Shown piece by piece: positions 23,290-31,237 of a stretch of 40,703 nt of DNA. The DNA is taken from NCBI GenBank assembly GCA_903862845.1, contig CAIOZS010000132.1, positions 1 through 40,703 on the forward strand. The letters are read 5' to 3'. Origin of the DNA: an uncultured Thermoleophilia bacterium (GTDB lineage Bacteria > Actinomycetota > Thermoleophilia > UBA2241). Below the pieces are notes generated by a model. That model saw only the letters and a program-made list of their open reading frames with translations. It was not told the origin of the DNA and made no database searches. The translations under genes were made by a program, and so were the position numbers. How positions within the stretch are numbered: the first letter of the stretch is position 1; every line of letters starts with the position of its first letter.

Positions 23290-23898
23290 ATGGGCGCACC
23301 GCGCGGTGATTCGAGCGTCACGCGCAAACTGATACTCGCCGCCGCTCGCGACCTCTTCGCCACGCGCGGCATCGACGGCGTCAGCGTGCGCGAGATCGCG
23401 GCGGCGGCAGGTGTCAATCACGCGCTCGTGCATCGCTACTTCGGCACCAAGACCGACATCGTGGCGGAGATCCTCGACGGCGAGGCCAAGACGATGAGCG
23501 CGATGGCCAGGCCTGAGGCGGACGCCGTCACCTCACTGGCGGCACTCCGTGGAGTCTTCAGCTACGTCCTGACCGGGGGCCGCACCTCGCTTCTTCTCAT
23601 GCTGCGCGCCGAGATCGACGGTCTGGCCCCGGAGCGCCTGCTTGACGGCTCGCCTTTGCGGCCGCTGAGCACTCTGGCGAGCTGGCTCGAGCAACAGATC
23701 GAGCAAAAGGGGCCCGGCGCCCCGGAGACCGATCCTCGAGTCGTGGCGATGGTGCTGGGCGCGGCGCTCATGGGCCTTGCCTCGGTGCAGCCGATGCTGT
23801 CGGCGGGCGTCGGTCTCGAAGGGGAGGACGCGGCGGCTCTGTTGCAGCGTTGCGTCGACGTGCTCGTCGGTTTCGCGGCCGCTGCGATCGGCGCGTGA
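23290..23898 (+). CDS. TetR-family transcriptional regulator
   Basis: About 202 residues, starting at ATG 23290 behind GGAGAGGAG. The N-terminal DNA-binding domain reads TRKLILAAARDLFATRGIDG, VSVREIAAAAGVNHALVHRY and FGTKTDIVAEIL, the textbook TetR helix-turn-helix. The C-terminal ligand domain is helical (VTSLAALRGVFSYVLTGGRT, VVAMVLGAALMGLASVQPML) and typical of regulators with a small hydrophobic ligand. The divergent neighbour is the exported metallo-beta-lactamase-fold enzyme, so control of that gene, and of itself, is likely. The ligand is unknown. A hairpin overlaps the stop codon. Confidence 0.93.
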   Translation: MGAPRGDSSVTRKLILAAARDLFATRGIDGVSVREIAAAAGVNHALVHRYFGTKTDIVAEILDGEAKTMSAMARPEADAVTSLAALRGVFSYVLTGGRTSLLLMLRAEIDGLAPERLLDGSPLRPLSTLASWLEQQIEQKGPGAPETDPRVVAMVLGAALMGLASVQPMLSAGVGLEGEDAAALLQRCVDVLVGFAAAAIGA

Positions 23899-23922
23899 CA
23901 CGGTTCGCTTGCGGTCACGCGC
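23891..23922 (+). terminator. Hairpin overlapping the stop codon of the TetR gene
   Basis: GCGCGTGAC (23891-23899) pairs perfectly with GTCACGCGC (23914-23922) around a 14-base loop; the stop codon lies in the left arm. This could end TetR transcription. No T-run is present. Confidence 0.4.
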
Positions 23923-24065
23923 TCCTGCTTGCCGATCCCGATCACGAGAAGGCCACCGGGCAGGTCCCGGGCACCGCGACTCGCCGCCGGGCGGAGTCGC
24001 CGTGCTGGAGGCCGCGGGTCCATAATGGACGCGGATCAGGCCGGAATCCGCTCGGGAGGCGCCAC

Positions 24066-24176
24066 ATGCTGTCACGCTCATCCTGGCATCGTACCCTGGC
24101 GCTGCTCGTCATCGCTCTCGTCCCTATTCTCGCGGTCGCGGCGCCCCTCTGGTGTTTCGCCACCGGCACGTGGTGA
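24066..24176 (+). CDS. Small 36-residue membrane peptide
   Basis: ATG 24066 follows GGGAGG with eight bases spacing and opens a frame of 36 codons to TGA 24174-24176. The peptide has a short basic start (MLSRSSWHRT), one strongly hydrophobic stretch (LALLVIALVPILAVAAPLW) and a short tail with CFATGTW. It looks like a single-span membrane peptide or a detached signal sequence. It precedes the decarboxylase/MttB operon by 48 bases and may be co-transcribed. No homologue is recognised; it could also be chance. The ribosome site and the coherent hydrophobic segment are the arguments for it. Confidence 0.4.
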   Translation: MLSRSSWHRTLALLVIALVPILAVAAPLWCFATGTW

Positions 24177-24224
24177 GCGACTGCGCGGTGCCGGCCCGTT
24201 GTGCCGCAAGGAGGGTCGCAGCCA

Positions 24225-25625
24225 ATGATTGACTCGATTGACGCCGCGGACCCGCTGGGTCTTGACGCCGCCGAGATGCGGCGGCTCGGCTACTGGGTCG
24301 TCGATCGCGTGATCGCGCACTTCGAGGGCCTCGCGAACGAACCCGCGATCCAGACAGGGACGCCCGCGGAACTGCGCGCTGCCCTGGGCGGACCGCCGCC
24401 CGAGAAAGGCTCTGACCCTCTGCGGGCGCTCGAGACCCTCACCGACGTGGCACTCGCCAACATGCAGCACGGCGACCACCCGCGCAACTTCGCCCGCGTC
24501 CCGGGCCCGTCGTCCTTTGCCGGCGTGCTCGGCGAGTGGCTGGGCACCGGGTTCAACGCGATCGCCGCCTCGTGGGCGGGCGGGTCGGGACCGGCGACCG
24601 TCGAGCTGGTGACGCTCGACTGGCTGCGGTCACTGCTCGGCCTGCCGGAGGGCACCGAGGGCGTCATGACGAGTGGCGGATCGCTCGCCAACCTGACGGC
24701 GCTGGTGGCCGCTCGCGCCGCCGGCGGAGCGGGCGTCTGCTACCTCTCGGGCGAAACCCATGCGTCGATCGTGCGCGGGCTGCCGGCGCTCGGCTTCGCT
24801 GCCGACCAGGTGCGCGTGATCCCCGCCGATGGCGACATGCGACTGCCCGTCGCGGCACTTACCGCGGCCATCGGCGAGGACAAGACCGCCGGGCGCCGCC
24901 CAGCCTTCGTCGTGGCCAACGCCGGTACGACGAACACGGGGGCGGTCGACCCGCTGCCTGAGATCGCGGACCTCTGCCGGGCCGAGGGGCTGTGGCTGCA
25001 CGTCGACGGCGCCTACGGTGCCTCCGCCGCGCTCTGTGACGCGGGACGGCGCGTCCTCAGGGGGATCGAGCGCGCCGATTCGCTCGTCCTCGACCCGCAT
25101 AAGTGGCTGTTTCAGCCCTACGACCTGGGCTGTCTGCTCGTCAGTCGTCCCGGGGTGCTGAAGCGCGCCTTTCATATGTCGCCGGACTACCTCGCCGACG
25201 TGACGGCAGTGAACGAGGAGGTCGACTTTCGCGACCGCAGCCTTGAGCTGACCAGACGCGGACGTGCGCTCAAGCTGTGGCTGAGCTTTCGCATCTACGG
25301 GGTCGAGCGCCTCAGCGCCGCCATCGCTCACGGCATCGCGCTGGCCGAGCACGCGGAGCGCGTCATCGCCCGTGACGGAGCCTGGGAGGTCGTCACGCCG
25401 GCGCAGCTCGGGATCATCACGTTCGCCGAGCGGGGCGCCGATCATGAGGCGCACCTTGCCAAGACCGCCGCGCTCGCGGAGGCAGGGTACGCGGTCGTCA
25501 CCACCACGCGAGTCCGGGGCCGCTCCGCGCTCCGTTTCTGCACCATCAACCCGCGGACCTCGGCGCACGACGTCTCATCCGTCCTGGAGCGCCTGGGCGT
25601 GGCCCTGGAGGAGAACGGACCATGA
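24225..25625 (+). CDS. Group II PLP-dependent amino-acid decarboxylase (aromatic amino acid / glutamate decarboxylase family)
   Basis: About 466 residues, starting at ATG 24225 behind AAGGAGGG. Features in order: HPRNFARVPGPSSFAGVLGE near residue 85, EGVMTSGGSLANLTALVAAR, the PLP-stacking histidine in SGETHASIVRG, LHVDGAYGASAAL with the PLP-binding aspartate, and LDPHKWLFQPYDLGCLL with the Schiff-base lysine near 293. This is the family of aromatic L-amino-acid, tyrosine, tryptophan and related decarboxylases. In the cytoplasm it would remove carboxylate from an amino acid to give an amine. Its stop overlaps the start of the MttB-family gene (ATGA). A pathway joining decarboxylation and a corrinoid-type methyl transfer is suggested, but the substrate is open. 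Confidence 0.88.
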   Translation: MIDSIDAADPLGLDAAEMRRLGYWVVDRVIAHFEGLANEPAIQTGTPAELRAALGGPPPEKGSDPLRALETLTDVALANMQHGDHPRNFARVPGPSSFAGVLGEWLGTGFNAIAASWAGGSGPATVELVTLDWLRSLLGLPEGTEGVMTSGGSLANLTALVAARAAGGAGVCYLSGETHASIVRGLPALGFAADQVRVIPADGDMRLPVAALTAAIGEDKTAGRRPAFVVANAGTTNTGAVDPLPEIADLCRAEGLWLHVDGAYGASAALCDAGRRVLRGIERADSLVLDPHKWLFQPYDLGCLLVSRPGVLKRAFHMSPDYLADVTAVNEEVDFRDRSLELTRRGRALKLWLSFRIYGVERLSAAIAHGIALAEHAERVIARDGAWEVVTPAQLGIITFAERGADHEAHLAKTAALAEAGYAVVTTTRVRGRSALRFCTINPRTSAHDVSSVLERLGVALEENGP

Positions 25626-27085
25626 ATGACCTGCCCGCCTCTGGGCTCAGCGGCCGCATGACGGTCCTCTCAGAGGAGAAGTGCCAGGCGATCTACGATG
25701 CGGCTCTGGGCATCATCGCCGACGTGGGCATGACCGTGCCGCACGCCGGCGCGCGCGCCTTGCTCGCCGGCGTCGGCGCGACGGTGGAGGGCGAAGACCT
25801 CGTGCGCATCCCGCGCGAGCTCGTGGCGCAGGCGCGTGCGACGGTGCCCTCGACGATCCCCGTCTACGACCGGGGCGGCGCGCTCGCCATGCAGCTCGGC
25901 GGCTACAACTCGTACTTCGGCACCGGCTCCGACCTCATGTACACGTACGACCTCGAGACCGGCGCGCGTCGCCCGAGCCTGCTCGCCGACGTCGGCCGCA
26001 TGGCGCATCTGTGCGACGGCCTGCCCAACATCGACTTCGTCATGTCGAGCGCTTATCCGCACGACGTGCCGGCCGGCGCGGCCTACCTCGAGAGCTTCCG
26101 CGCGATGGTGAGCAACACCACCAAGCCGCTGGTCATGACGGCCGCCGGGGTCGAAGACCTCGAGGTCATGTGGAAGATCGCCGGCGAGCTGCGCAGCGGC
26201 GCCGAAGAGCTGCGCGCCAAGCCCTACTTCATCCAGTACGGCGAGCCCGTGAGCCCGCTCATGCATCCTGTCGAGGTCCTCGACAAGCTGCTCTTCTGCG
26301 CCGACCGGGGCATCCCGCTCGTCTATGCGCCGGCGCCGATCGCCGGCGCCACCGCGCCGATCACGCACGCCGGCCAGATCATGCAGGGGGTGGCCGAGTC
26401 GCTGTTCGGCCTGGTCATCCATCAGCTCCGCCGGCCGGGCGCGCCGTTCATCACCGGCTCCGCCTCGGGCAAGCTCGACATGAGCACCCTGCAGACGCTG
26501 TACAACGCAGCCGAGCGCTACACGACCGATCTCGGCATCCTCGAGATGGCACGCTGGCTGGACATCCCCAACTGGAGCTTCGCCGGCACCAGCGACTCAC
26601 ACTGCGTCGACGCCCAGGCGGCCATCGACGCGACCCAGGTCACCCTGTTCTCGATGCAGGCGGGCGCCAACCTGAATCATGATGTCGGCTACCTCGACTT
26701 CGGCCTCACGTGCGCGCCCGAGCTCGTGGTCATCGTCGACGAGATCATCTCGATGAACCGCCGCGTGTTCGAAGGCATCGAGGTCAGCGACGACACACTG
26801 GCCGCGGGCGTGGTCGCGGCGGTCGGCCCCGGCGGCGACTTTCTGCGCACCCGGCACACCAGGGTTCACGCGCGCGCCCTGCAGTGGCGCCCCACCATGT
26901 TCAACCGTGTCACGCAGGCGAACTGGGAGGCCGAGGGCTCGCTCGACCTGCGTGAGAAGGCACGGCGCAAGGCCATCGGCATCCTCGCCGATCATGCGCC
27001 TGAGCCGCTTCCGGAGGCCGTGAGGAAGACGATGGACGGTCTTGTGGAAGCATTCGTGGCCGCCGGCGCGCGAATGGTTTCGTGA
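25622..27085 (+). CDS. MttB-superfamily methyltransferase (non-pyrrolysine)
   Basis: About 487 residues, starting at ATG 25622 inside the stop of the decarboxylase gene. It matches the trimethylamine methyltransferase (MttB/MtgB) family: IYDAALGIIADVGMTVPHAG, the GTGSDLMYTYDLETGARR segment, SSAYPHDVPAGAAYLESFRA, PITHAGQIMQGVAESLFGLV, and FAGTSDSHCVDAQAAIDATQ with QAGANLNHDVGYLDFGLTCA. MttB proper carries an in-frame amber codon read as pyrrolysine. No internal TAG interrupts this frame, so it belongs to the non-pyrrolysine branch, whose characterised members demethylate quaternary amines such as glycine betaine, carnitine or proline betaine and give the methyl group to a corrinoid protein. 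No corrinoid protein gene is visible in the window, so the partner must be elsewhere. The substrate is unassigned. Confidence 0.9.
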   Translation: MNDLPASGLSGRMTVLSEEKCQAIYDAALGIIADVGMTVPHAGARALLAGVGATVEGEDLVRIPRELVAQARATVPSTIPVYDRGGALAMQLGGYNSYFGTGSDLMYTYDLETGARRPSLLADVGRMAHLCDGLPNIDFVMSSAYPHDVPAGAAYLESFRAMVSNTTKPLVMTAAGVEDLEVMWKIAGELRSGAEELRAKPYFIQYGEPVSPLMHPVEVLDKLLFCADRGIPLVYAPAPIAGATAPITHAGQIMQGVAESLFGLVIHQLRRPGAPFITGSASGKLDMSTLQTLYNAAERYTTDLGILEMARWLDIPNWSFAGTSDSHCVDAQAAIDATQVTLFSMQAGANLNHDVGYLDFGLTCAPELVVIVDEIISMNRRVFEGIEVSDDTLAAGVVAAVGPGGDFLRTRHTRVHARALQWRPTMFNRVTQANWEAEGSLDLREKARRKAIGILADHAPEPLPEAVRKTMDGLVEAFVAAGARMVS

Positions 27086-27456
27086 GCCGGTGCGCGCCTC
27101 GTCCCCGATCCTCCTCAGTGCGCCCCGCGCCACCAGGTGCGGGTTTCGACTTCCCGGTCGACGGGGCGCTGCTGCGGCGCGTGGTGGGCGTGATCTCGTC
27201 GGTCGGGTCTCATCCGCTGGGCTTCCGCGCCGCCGGCACGCCCGAGGAGCACGAGGTGACCGAGCTGGTTGCCGCGGAGATGCGCATCCTCGGGTTGTCG
27301 AGCGTCGGGTTCGAGGAGGTCCCGGTCGACGCGCTTGAGCTGATCGAGCGCTGCCGGTCCGCGGTGCCCCGGGTCACGGTCGTCCTGGACGCCGAGGTCG
27401 GCCGCCGCACTGCCCGGCTGGCGTCCGCCCTGTCCGCGAATGCGACACCGCAATGA
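27082..27456 (+). pseudogene. Truncated M28-type peptidase N-terminus fused to another fragment
   Basis: Starts at GTG 27082, overlapping the MttB stop. After a proline/serine-rich stretch, the sequence DGALLRRVVGVISSVGSHPL, then GFRAAGTPEEHEVTELVAAE and MRILGLSSVGFEEVPVDA, matches the beginning of M28 zinc peptidases, where R-x-A-G-T-x-x-x-x-x-(A/V)-x-x-(V/I) is the opening signature. The zinc-binding domain, which should follow over about 300 residues, is absent. The final 45 residues (ELIERCRSAVPRVTVVLDAE, then VGRRTARLASALSANA) look unrelated to M28 and may come from another gene, possibly a PLP barrel protein. I call it a truncated, chimeric relic at the tail of the operon. Confidence 0.6.
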
Positions 27457-27499
27457 GACCGCCGAAGGAGCGCTCGAGACTGACGACATCGCGGTCTCA
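27454..27499 (+). terminator. Inverted repeat after the MttB operon
   Basis: TGAGACCGC (27454-27462) and GCGGTCTCA (27491-27499) are exact inverted repeats separated by 28 bases. The left arm includes the stop codon of the peptidase fragment. A terminator or a regulator-binding site is possible; the long loop weakens the terminator reading. Confidence 0.35.
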
Positions 27500-27601
27500 C
27501 GCCTCGGCGGCCGGCCGCTGCTCTTGGGCCGCTCTCACCAGCTGGGCAAGCTCCTGCCGGGTGGCAGCGTCGGCGCGATAGGGCGGCTGCGAGGGCAAGG
27601 C

Positions 27602-28072
27602 CTACCCCCGCGGCGGCGGCCACTGGTCGGAGCCCTTGGCGACCTGTCGCACGACCGTGCTTTTCATGAGCGCGGCGCCGTCGACGCTTTTGAGCAGCGC
27701 GCTCACCCACGCCTGGAGCTCGTACTCGTCGCGGGCCGCTATCTGAAGCGTGATGGTGCCGCGCTCGAGGTCGGCTCCCAGATAGCAGACGAGCTCGTCT
27801 TCGGCCAGGGCGGTCAACGTGTCGCGCACCTTGGCGGACGGCAGCTCGATGATGACGTCGCCGAGCACCGGGTAGCCGATGCGCTTGCTGTCGACCACCG
27901 CGATAACGGAGATCGCTCCCGAGCGCAGCAGGCGATCGATGCGGTAGCGCACGGCGCGGTCGCCGATGTCGCCCAGCCGGCGGCTGATGTCGCGCGCCGA
28001 CATGCGCCCATCTTCCTGGAGGAGCGCGATGATGCGGCGATCGACGTCATCGAGGCTGACTGCCTTTGCCAC
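27602..28072 (-). CDS. Lrp/AsnC-family transcriptional regulator
   Basis: About 156 residues, starting at GTG 28072 with GGGGAGG six bases upstream. The N-terminal helix-turn-helix reads SLDDVDRRIIALLQEDGRMS, ARDISRRLGDIGDRAVRYRI and DRLLRSGAISVIAVV. The C-terminal RAM-type ligand-binding domain contains DELVCYLGADLERGTITLQI and ARDEYELQAWVSALLKSVDG. These proteins form octamers or dimers that respond to amino acids and control amino-acid transport and metabolism. It is divergent from the hydrolase/solute-binding protein genes and close to the decarboxylase/MttB operon, so any of these may be its targets. Confidence 0.9.
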   Translation of the reverse strand: MAKAVSLDDVDRRIIALLQEDGRMSARDISRRLGDIGDRAVRYRIDRLLRSGAISVIAVVDSKRIGYPVLGDVIIELPSAKVRDTLTALAEDELVCYLGADLERGTITLQIAARDEYELQAWVSALLKSVDGAALMKSTVVRQVAKGSDQWPPPRG

Positions 28073-28188
28073 GCACGACCTCCCCGTGGGACCGCTTGCC
28101 TTGCGCCACTCTCACCCCGGCGCGCCCTCGGGGTCAAGGGCCACATTGCCGAACTGGAAAGCCGCTGCGACTTCGCCCGAACCTGCAC

Positions 28189-28201
28189 TTCCACAATGGA
28201 A
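28189..28201. promoter_or_regulatory. 13-base palindrome in the Lrp/hydrolase divergent promoter region
   Basis: TTCCACAATGGAA is a perfect inverted repeat (TTCCA-CAA-TGGAA) in a GC-rich context. It lies about 120 bases from the Lrp-type gene start and 78 bases from the hydrolase start. Lrp-family sites are often 13-15 base palindromes with A/T-rich centres, so this is a candidate operator. A second, partial copy may exist as GAACTGGAA near 28151. Confidence 0.4.
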
Positions 28202-28278
28202 GCATGCCCGTTGACCTTCGCGGGCGATGCTCCGAGACTGGCAGGGCCGGGTGCGACCGCCCGAAAACGGAGGACAGC

Positions 28279-29097
28279 GTGGCGACGATCCAGGGTTCGC
28301 AGGCGACGATCCACTACGAGCAGGTCGGCGCAGGACCGGACATCGTGTGGGTCTCGGGCGGCGGGGGGCTGGCCGAAGACTGGGACATCTACCAGACCCC
28401 GTACTTCAAGGATGTGTTTCGCACCACGACGTTCGACAACCGCGGCATCGGCACGACGCGCTGCGATCTGCCTCTGCCTTGGTCGCTGGAGGACTTTGCC
28501 CGCGACGCCGCCGAGCTGATCGCGGCGGTCTGTGACCCTCCGGTGGCGCTCGTCGGCCTCTCCTTCGGCGCCGGCATCGTGCAGCAGGTCGCTCTCGACT
28601 ACCCGGAGCTGCTGCGCTGCGCGATCGCCATGGGCACGGGCGCCCGCAGCGTCGGCTGGACCTGGGACTACCAGATGGCCGAGATCGAGTACCGCAAGGC
28701 CGGCGGACGCCTCGACGGGATGATGGCCGTCACCCACTACGCGGCCATGTCCTACCCGGCGCAGGTGCTCGGCGACCGCGAGCTGTGGCCGAAGATCCGC
28801 GAGGGGTTCCTCGCCTACTACGAGACTGAGGCCAACGAGGAGTCTCTGGTCGCCCAGTGGGAGCCGTGCGTGCTTTTCGACCAGACCGCGCGGCTGCCCG
28901 AGTGCCTGGTGCCGCTGCACGTGATCGCCTTCGACCAGGACGTGCAGGCGCCGCCTCAGGACGGCCTGGAGGTGGCCGACCTCGCGGCCAACGCCGAATA
29001 CCACCTCTTCGAAGGCATGGGCCACTGCTCGATTTACGGGCACACGCACGACATTCTCAATCCGTTCATCAAGCAGCTCGTCGAGCGCTACCTGTAG
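28279..29097 (+). CDS. Alpha/beta hydrolase
   Basis: About 272 residues. The GTG start at 28279 has GGAGG seven bases upstream. The sequence GAGPDIVWVSGGGGLAEDWD gives the oxyanion-hole loop, FDNRGIGTTR follows the usual strand, and VALVGLSFGAGIVQQVALDY holds the nucleophile elbow G-L-S-F-G with Ser near residue 95. The acid and histidine are likely in VIAFDQDVQAP and FEGMGHCSIYGH near the C-terminus. The family covers esterases, lactonases and peptidases; specificity is not visible. It precedes the solute-binding protein gene by 31 bases on the same strand and may hydrolyse something that the latter imports. Confidence 0.85.
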   Translation: MATIQGSQATIHYEQVGAGPDIVWVSGGGGLAEDWDIYQTPYFKDVFRTTTFDNRGIGTTRCDLPLPWSLEDFARDAAELIAAVCDPPVALVGLSFGAGIVQQVALDYPELLRCAIAMGTGARSVGWTWDYQMAEIEYRKAGGRLDGMMAVTHYAAMSYPAQVLGDRELWPKIREGFLAYYETEANEESLVAQWEPCVLFDQTARLPECLVPLHVIAFDQDVQAPPQDGLEVADLAANAEYHLFEGMGHCSIYGHTHDILNPFIKQLVERYL

Positions 29098-29128
29098 GCC
29101 GACCGGCGACGATGGGGGAGGCACGGTC

Positions 29129-30961
29129 ATGAGAACAGCCAGCCCGAGCGCAGCACGACGTCTGTGCGCCGTCGCCGGCGCCGTCATGGCGACGGCGTGC
29201 CTGATCCTCGCCGTCTCAAGCGCGGCGTCAGCCGGCAGTCCGACGCCCAGCGCGTCGCCGGGCACGAACGTCTATCGAGAGGGCGTGCTGGAGTACGTGG
29301 ACAGCCTCAACCCGTTCATCGGCTACAGCGGCGTCGACTACTCCGTGTACCATCTCAACTACGACTTCCTCGTCGGGTTCGAGCCCGAGAAGCTGCAACC
29401 GCGGCCTGAGTTCGCCGAGAGCTGGAGCCACTCGCCCGACGGCAAGACCTGGACCTTCAAGATCCGCAGCGGCATGAAATGGCAGGACGGCCAGCCCGCG
29501 ACCGCGCGTGACGTGGCCTTCACGTTCACCTACATCATGGAGAACAATCTCACCAACTTCACCTCGTACCTCACCTTCGTCAAGAAGGTGACTGCTCTCG
29601 ACGACGCGACGGTGGTGTTCGAGCTCAGCAAGCCCAAGGCCGACATCCTGCAGATGAAGGTGCCGATCCTGCCCGAGCGCATCTGGTCGAAGGTCTCGGG
29701 CAAAGCCGCCGGCACTTCGTTCACGAACGGGCCGCCGTGCATCGGCTCCGGTCCGTTTCAGGTGGTCGAGAACAAGCACAACGACTACGCGCGCCTGGTG
29801 GCCAACCCGAACTACTGGGGTGGCAGACCGCAGATCGACGAGCTCTTCTTCGAGACCTACCAGAACGCCGACACCATGGTGCAGGATCTCAAGTCGGGGG
29901 CGGTGGACGCCGCGGATGGCGTGCCCGCGGCCCAGTTCAAGGGGCTCGGCTCGGAGACCATCACGACCAACGCGGCCGTTTCGTGGTCGTTCGAGCAGCT
30001 CACCTTCAACTGCTACGACAGCCTCGATTCGAAGGGCAACCCGGTGCTGCTCGACCAGCAGTTCCGCCAGGCACTGCAGTACGCGGTCGATCGCGACAAG
30101 AACGCTGCGCTCGCCTACGGCGGCTACATGAACCCCGGGGGCACGCTGCTGCCGCCGTACTCCGAGTACTACTGGCAGCCCCCGGCCGCTCAGGCCTACA
30201 CCTACGATCCGGAGAGGGCGAAGTCGATGCTGGACGCCGCCGGCTACAAGGACGTGAACGGCGACGGCTTGCGCGAGGCGAAGCAGGGCAAGCCGCTCGC
30301 CTTGCGTCTCTACACCGACAGCCAGACGCCTCAGAACGTCACCACCAGCAAGCTCGTCGTCGGCTGGTTCAAGGACGTCGGCGTGAGGGCGCGCCTTCAG
30401 GCTCTCGACCCCGGAGCGCTCAATGACGCCATAGCCACCTACCAGGGGAGCACTTTTGCGCCCGACTTTGACACGTTTGTCTGGTGGTGGTCGGGCGATG
30501 CCGAAAGCCCGCAGTTCATCCTGAGCCTGCTGACGCCGGGCCAGATCGGCGGGTGGAGCGACACCTCCTGGACCGACCCCGAGTACACCAGGCTGTTCAA
30601 CCAGCAGAGCACCACGATCGACCGGCAGGCGCAGATCGGCCTGGTCCAGAAGATGCAGCAGATCGCGTACGAGGCATCCCCGTACCTGATCTTCGGCTAC
30701 CCCCAGTTTCTGCAGGCCTACAACACCGCGAGGTGGGATGGGTACGTGAAGGTGCCGGGCGGCTTTCCGGGTTACAACGGCGACGCCCTCCACTACGACA
30801 CGTTTCTCGCGCTGCACCCCGCGGCTGGGGCGAGCGCGCAGGCCGGCGGCTCGAAGACCTGGGTCTTCCTCGTGGTCGTCGTCGCTGTGGTCGCGGTCGT
30901 CGTCGGGACCGTCCTGCTGAGGCGCGGCCGCCGCGCCCCTGAGATCGAACCGGGCGACTGA
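29129..30961 (+). CDS. Family 5 oligopeptide-type solute-binding protein with C-terminal membrane anchor
   Basis: About 610 residues. An N-terminal signal peptide (CAVAGAVMATACLILAVSSA) is followed by the mature solute-binding domain: VDSLNPFIGYSGVDYSVYHL, AESWSHSPDGKTWTFKIRSG, MKWQDGQPATARDVAFTFTY and GSGPFQVVENKHNDYARLVA, which are SBP_bac_5 signatures. The later part (QFRQALQYAVDRDKNAALAY and DPERAKSMLDAAGY) also fits. Unusually, the C-terminus ends in a single helix (WVFLVVVVAVVAVVVGTVLL) plus a basic tail, so it is tethered to the membrane from that end; such a tail occurs in some actinobacterial proteins. No permease or ATPase genes are adjacent, so the transporter core must be encoded elsewhere. 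Peptides, nickel or amines are typical ligands. Confidence 0.9.
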   Translation: MRTASPSAARRLCAVAGAVMATACLILAVSSAASAGSPTPSASPGTNVYREGVLEYVDSLNPFIGYSGVDYSVYHLNYDFLVGFEPEKLQPRPEFAESWSHSPDGKTWTFKIRSGMKWQDGQPATARDVAFTFTYIMENNLTNFTSYLTFVKKVTALDDATVVFELSKPKADILQMKVPILPERIWSKVSGKAAGTSFTNGPPCIGSGPFQVVENKHNDYARLVANPNYWGGRPQIDELFFETYQNADTMVQDLKSGAVDAADGVPAAQFKGLGSETITTNAAVSWSFEQLTFNCYDSLDSKGNPVLLDQQFRQALQYAVDRDKNAALAYGGYMNPGGTLLPPYSEYYWQPPAAQAYTYDPERAKSMLDAAGYKDVNGDGLREAKQGKPLALRLYTDSQTPQNVTTSKLVVGWFKDVGVRARLQALDPGALNDAIATYQGSTFAPDFDTFVWWWSGDAESPQFILSLLTPGQIGGWSDTSWTDPEYTRLFNQQSTTIDRQAQIGLVQKMQQIAYEASPYLIFGYPQFLQAYNTARWDGYVKVPGGFPGYNGDALHYDTFLALHPAAGASAQAGGSKTWVFLVVVVAVVAVVVGTVLLRRGRRAPEIEPGD

Positions 30962-31237
30962 GAGCCGTCCTGCTGCGCGGCGGCGTCGTTCCCTGAGGCG
31001 GCCCTCACGTCAGGTGCCTCCCCCTCTGCCTCGCCAACGGCAGCTCCACGATCAGGGCCGGGCGACATTCAAGAGTGCCGTCGCCGTCGCCGATAACAGG
31101 AGCAGCCAGCGTCTCGCCCCGCCGTGGGTTGTAGCCAGACTGAAGTGCCGGGGCCGACGGCGGCGGAAAGCGGCAACCGCTCGTTCTCGGGCCGCGTCGA
31201 GAGCGCTGAGCGGGAGTCGCGCGAGGGGGAGGACGGA

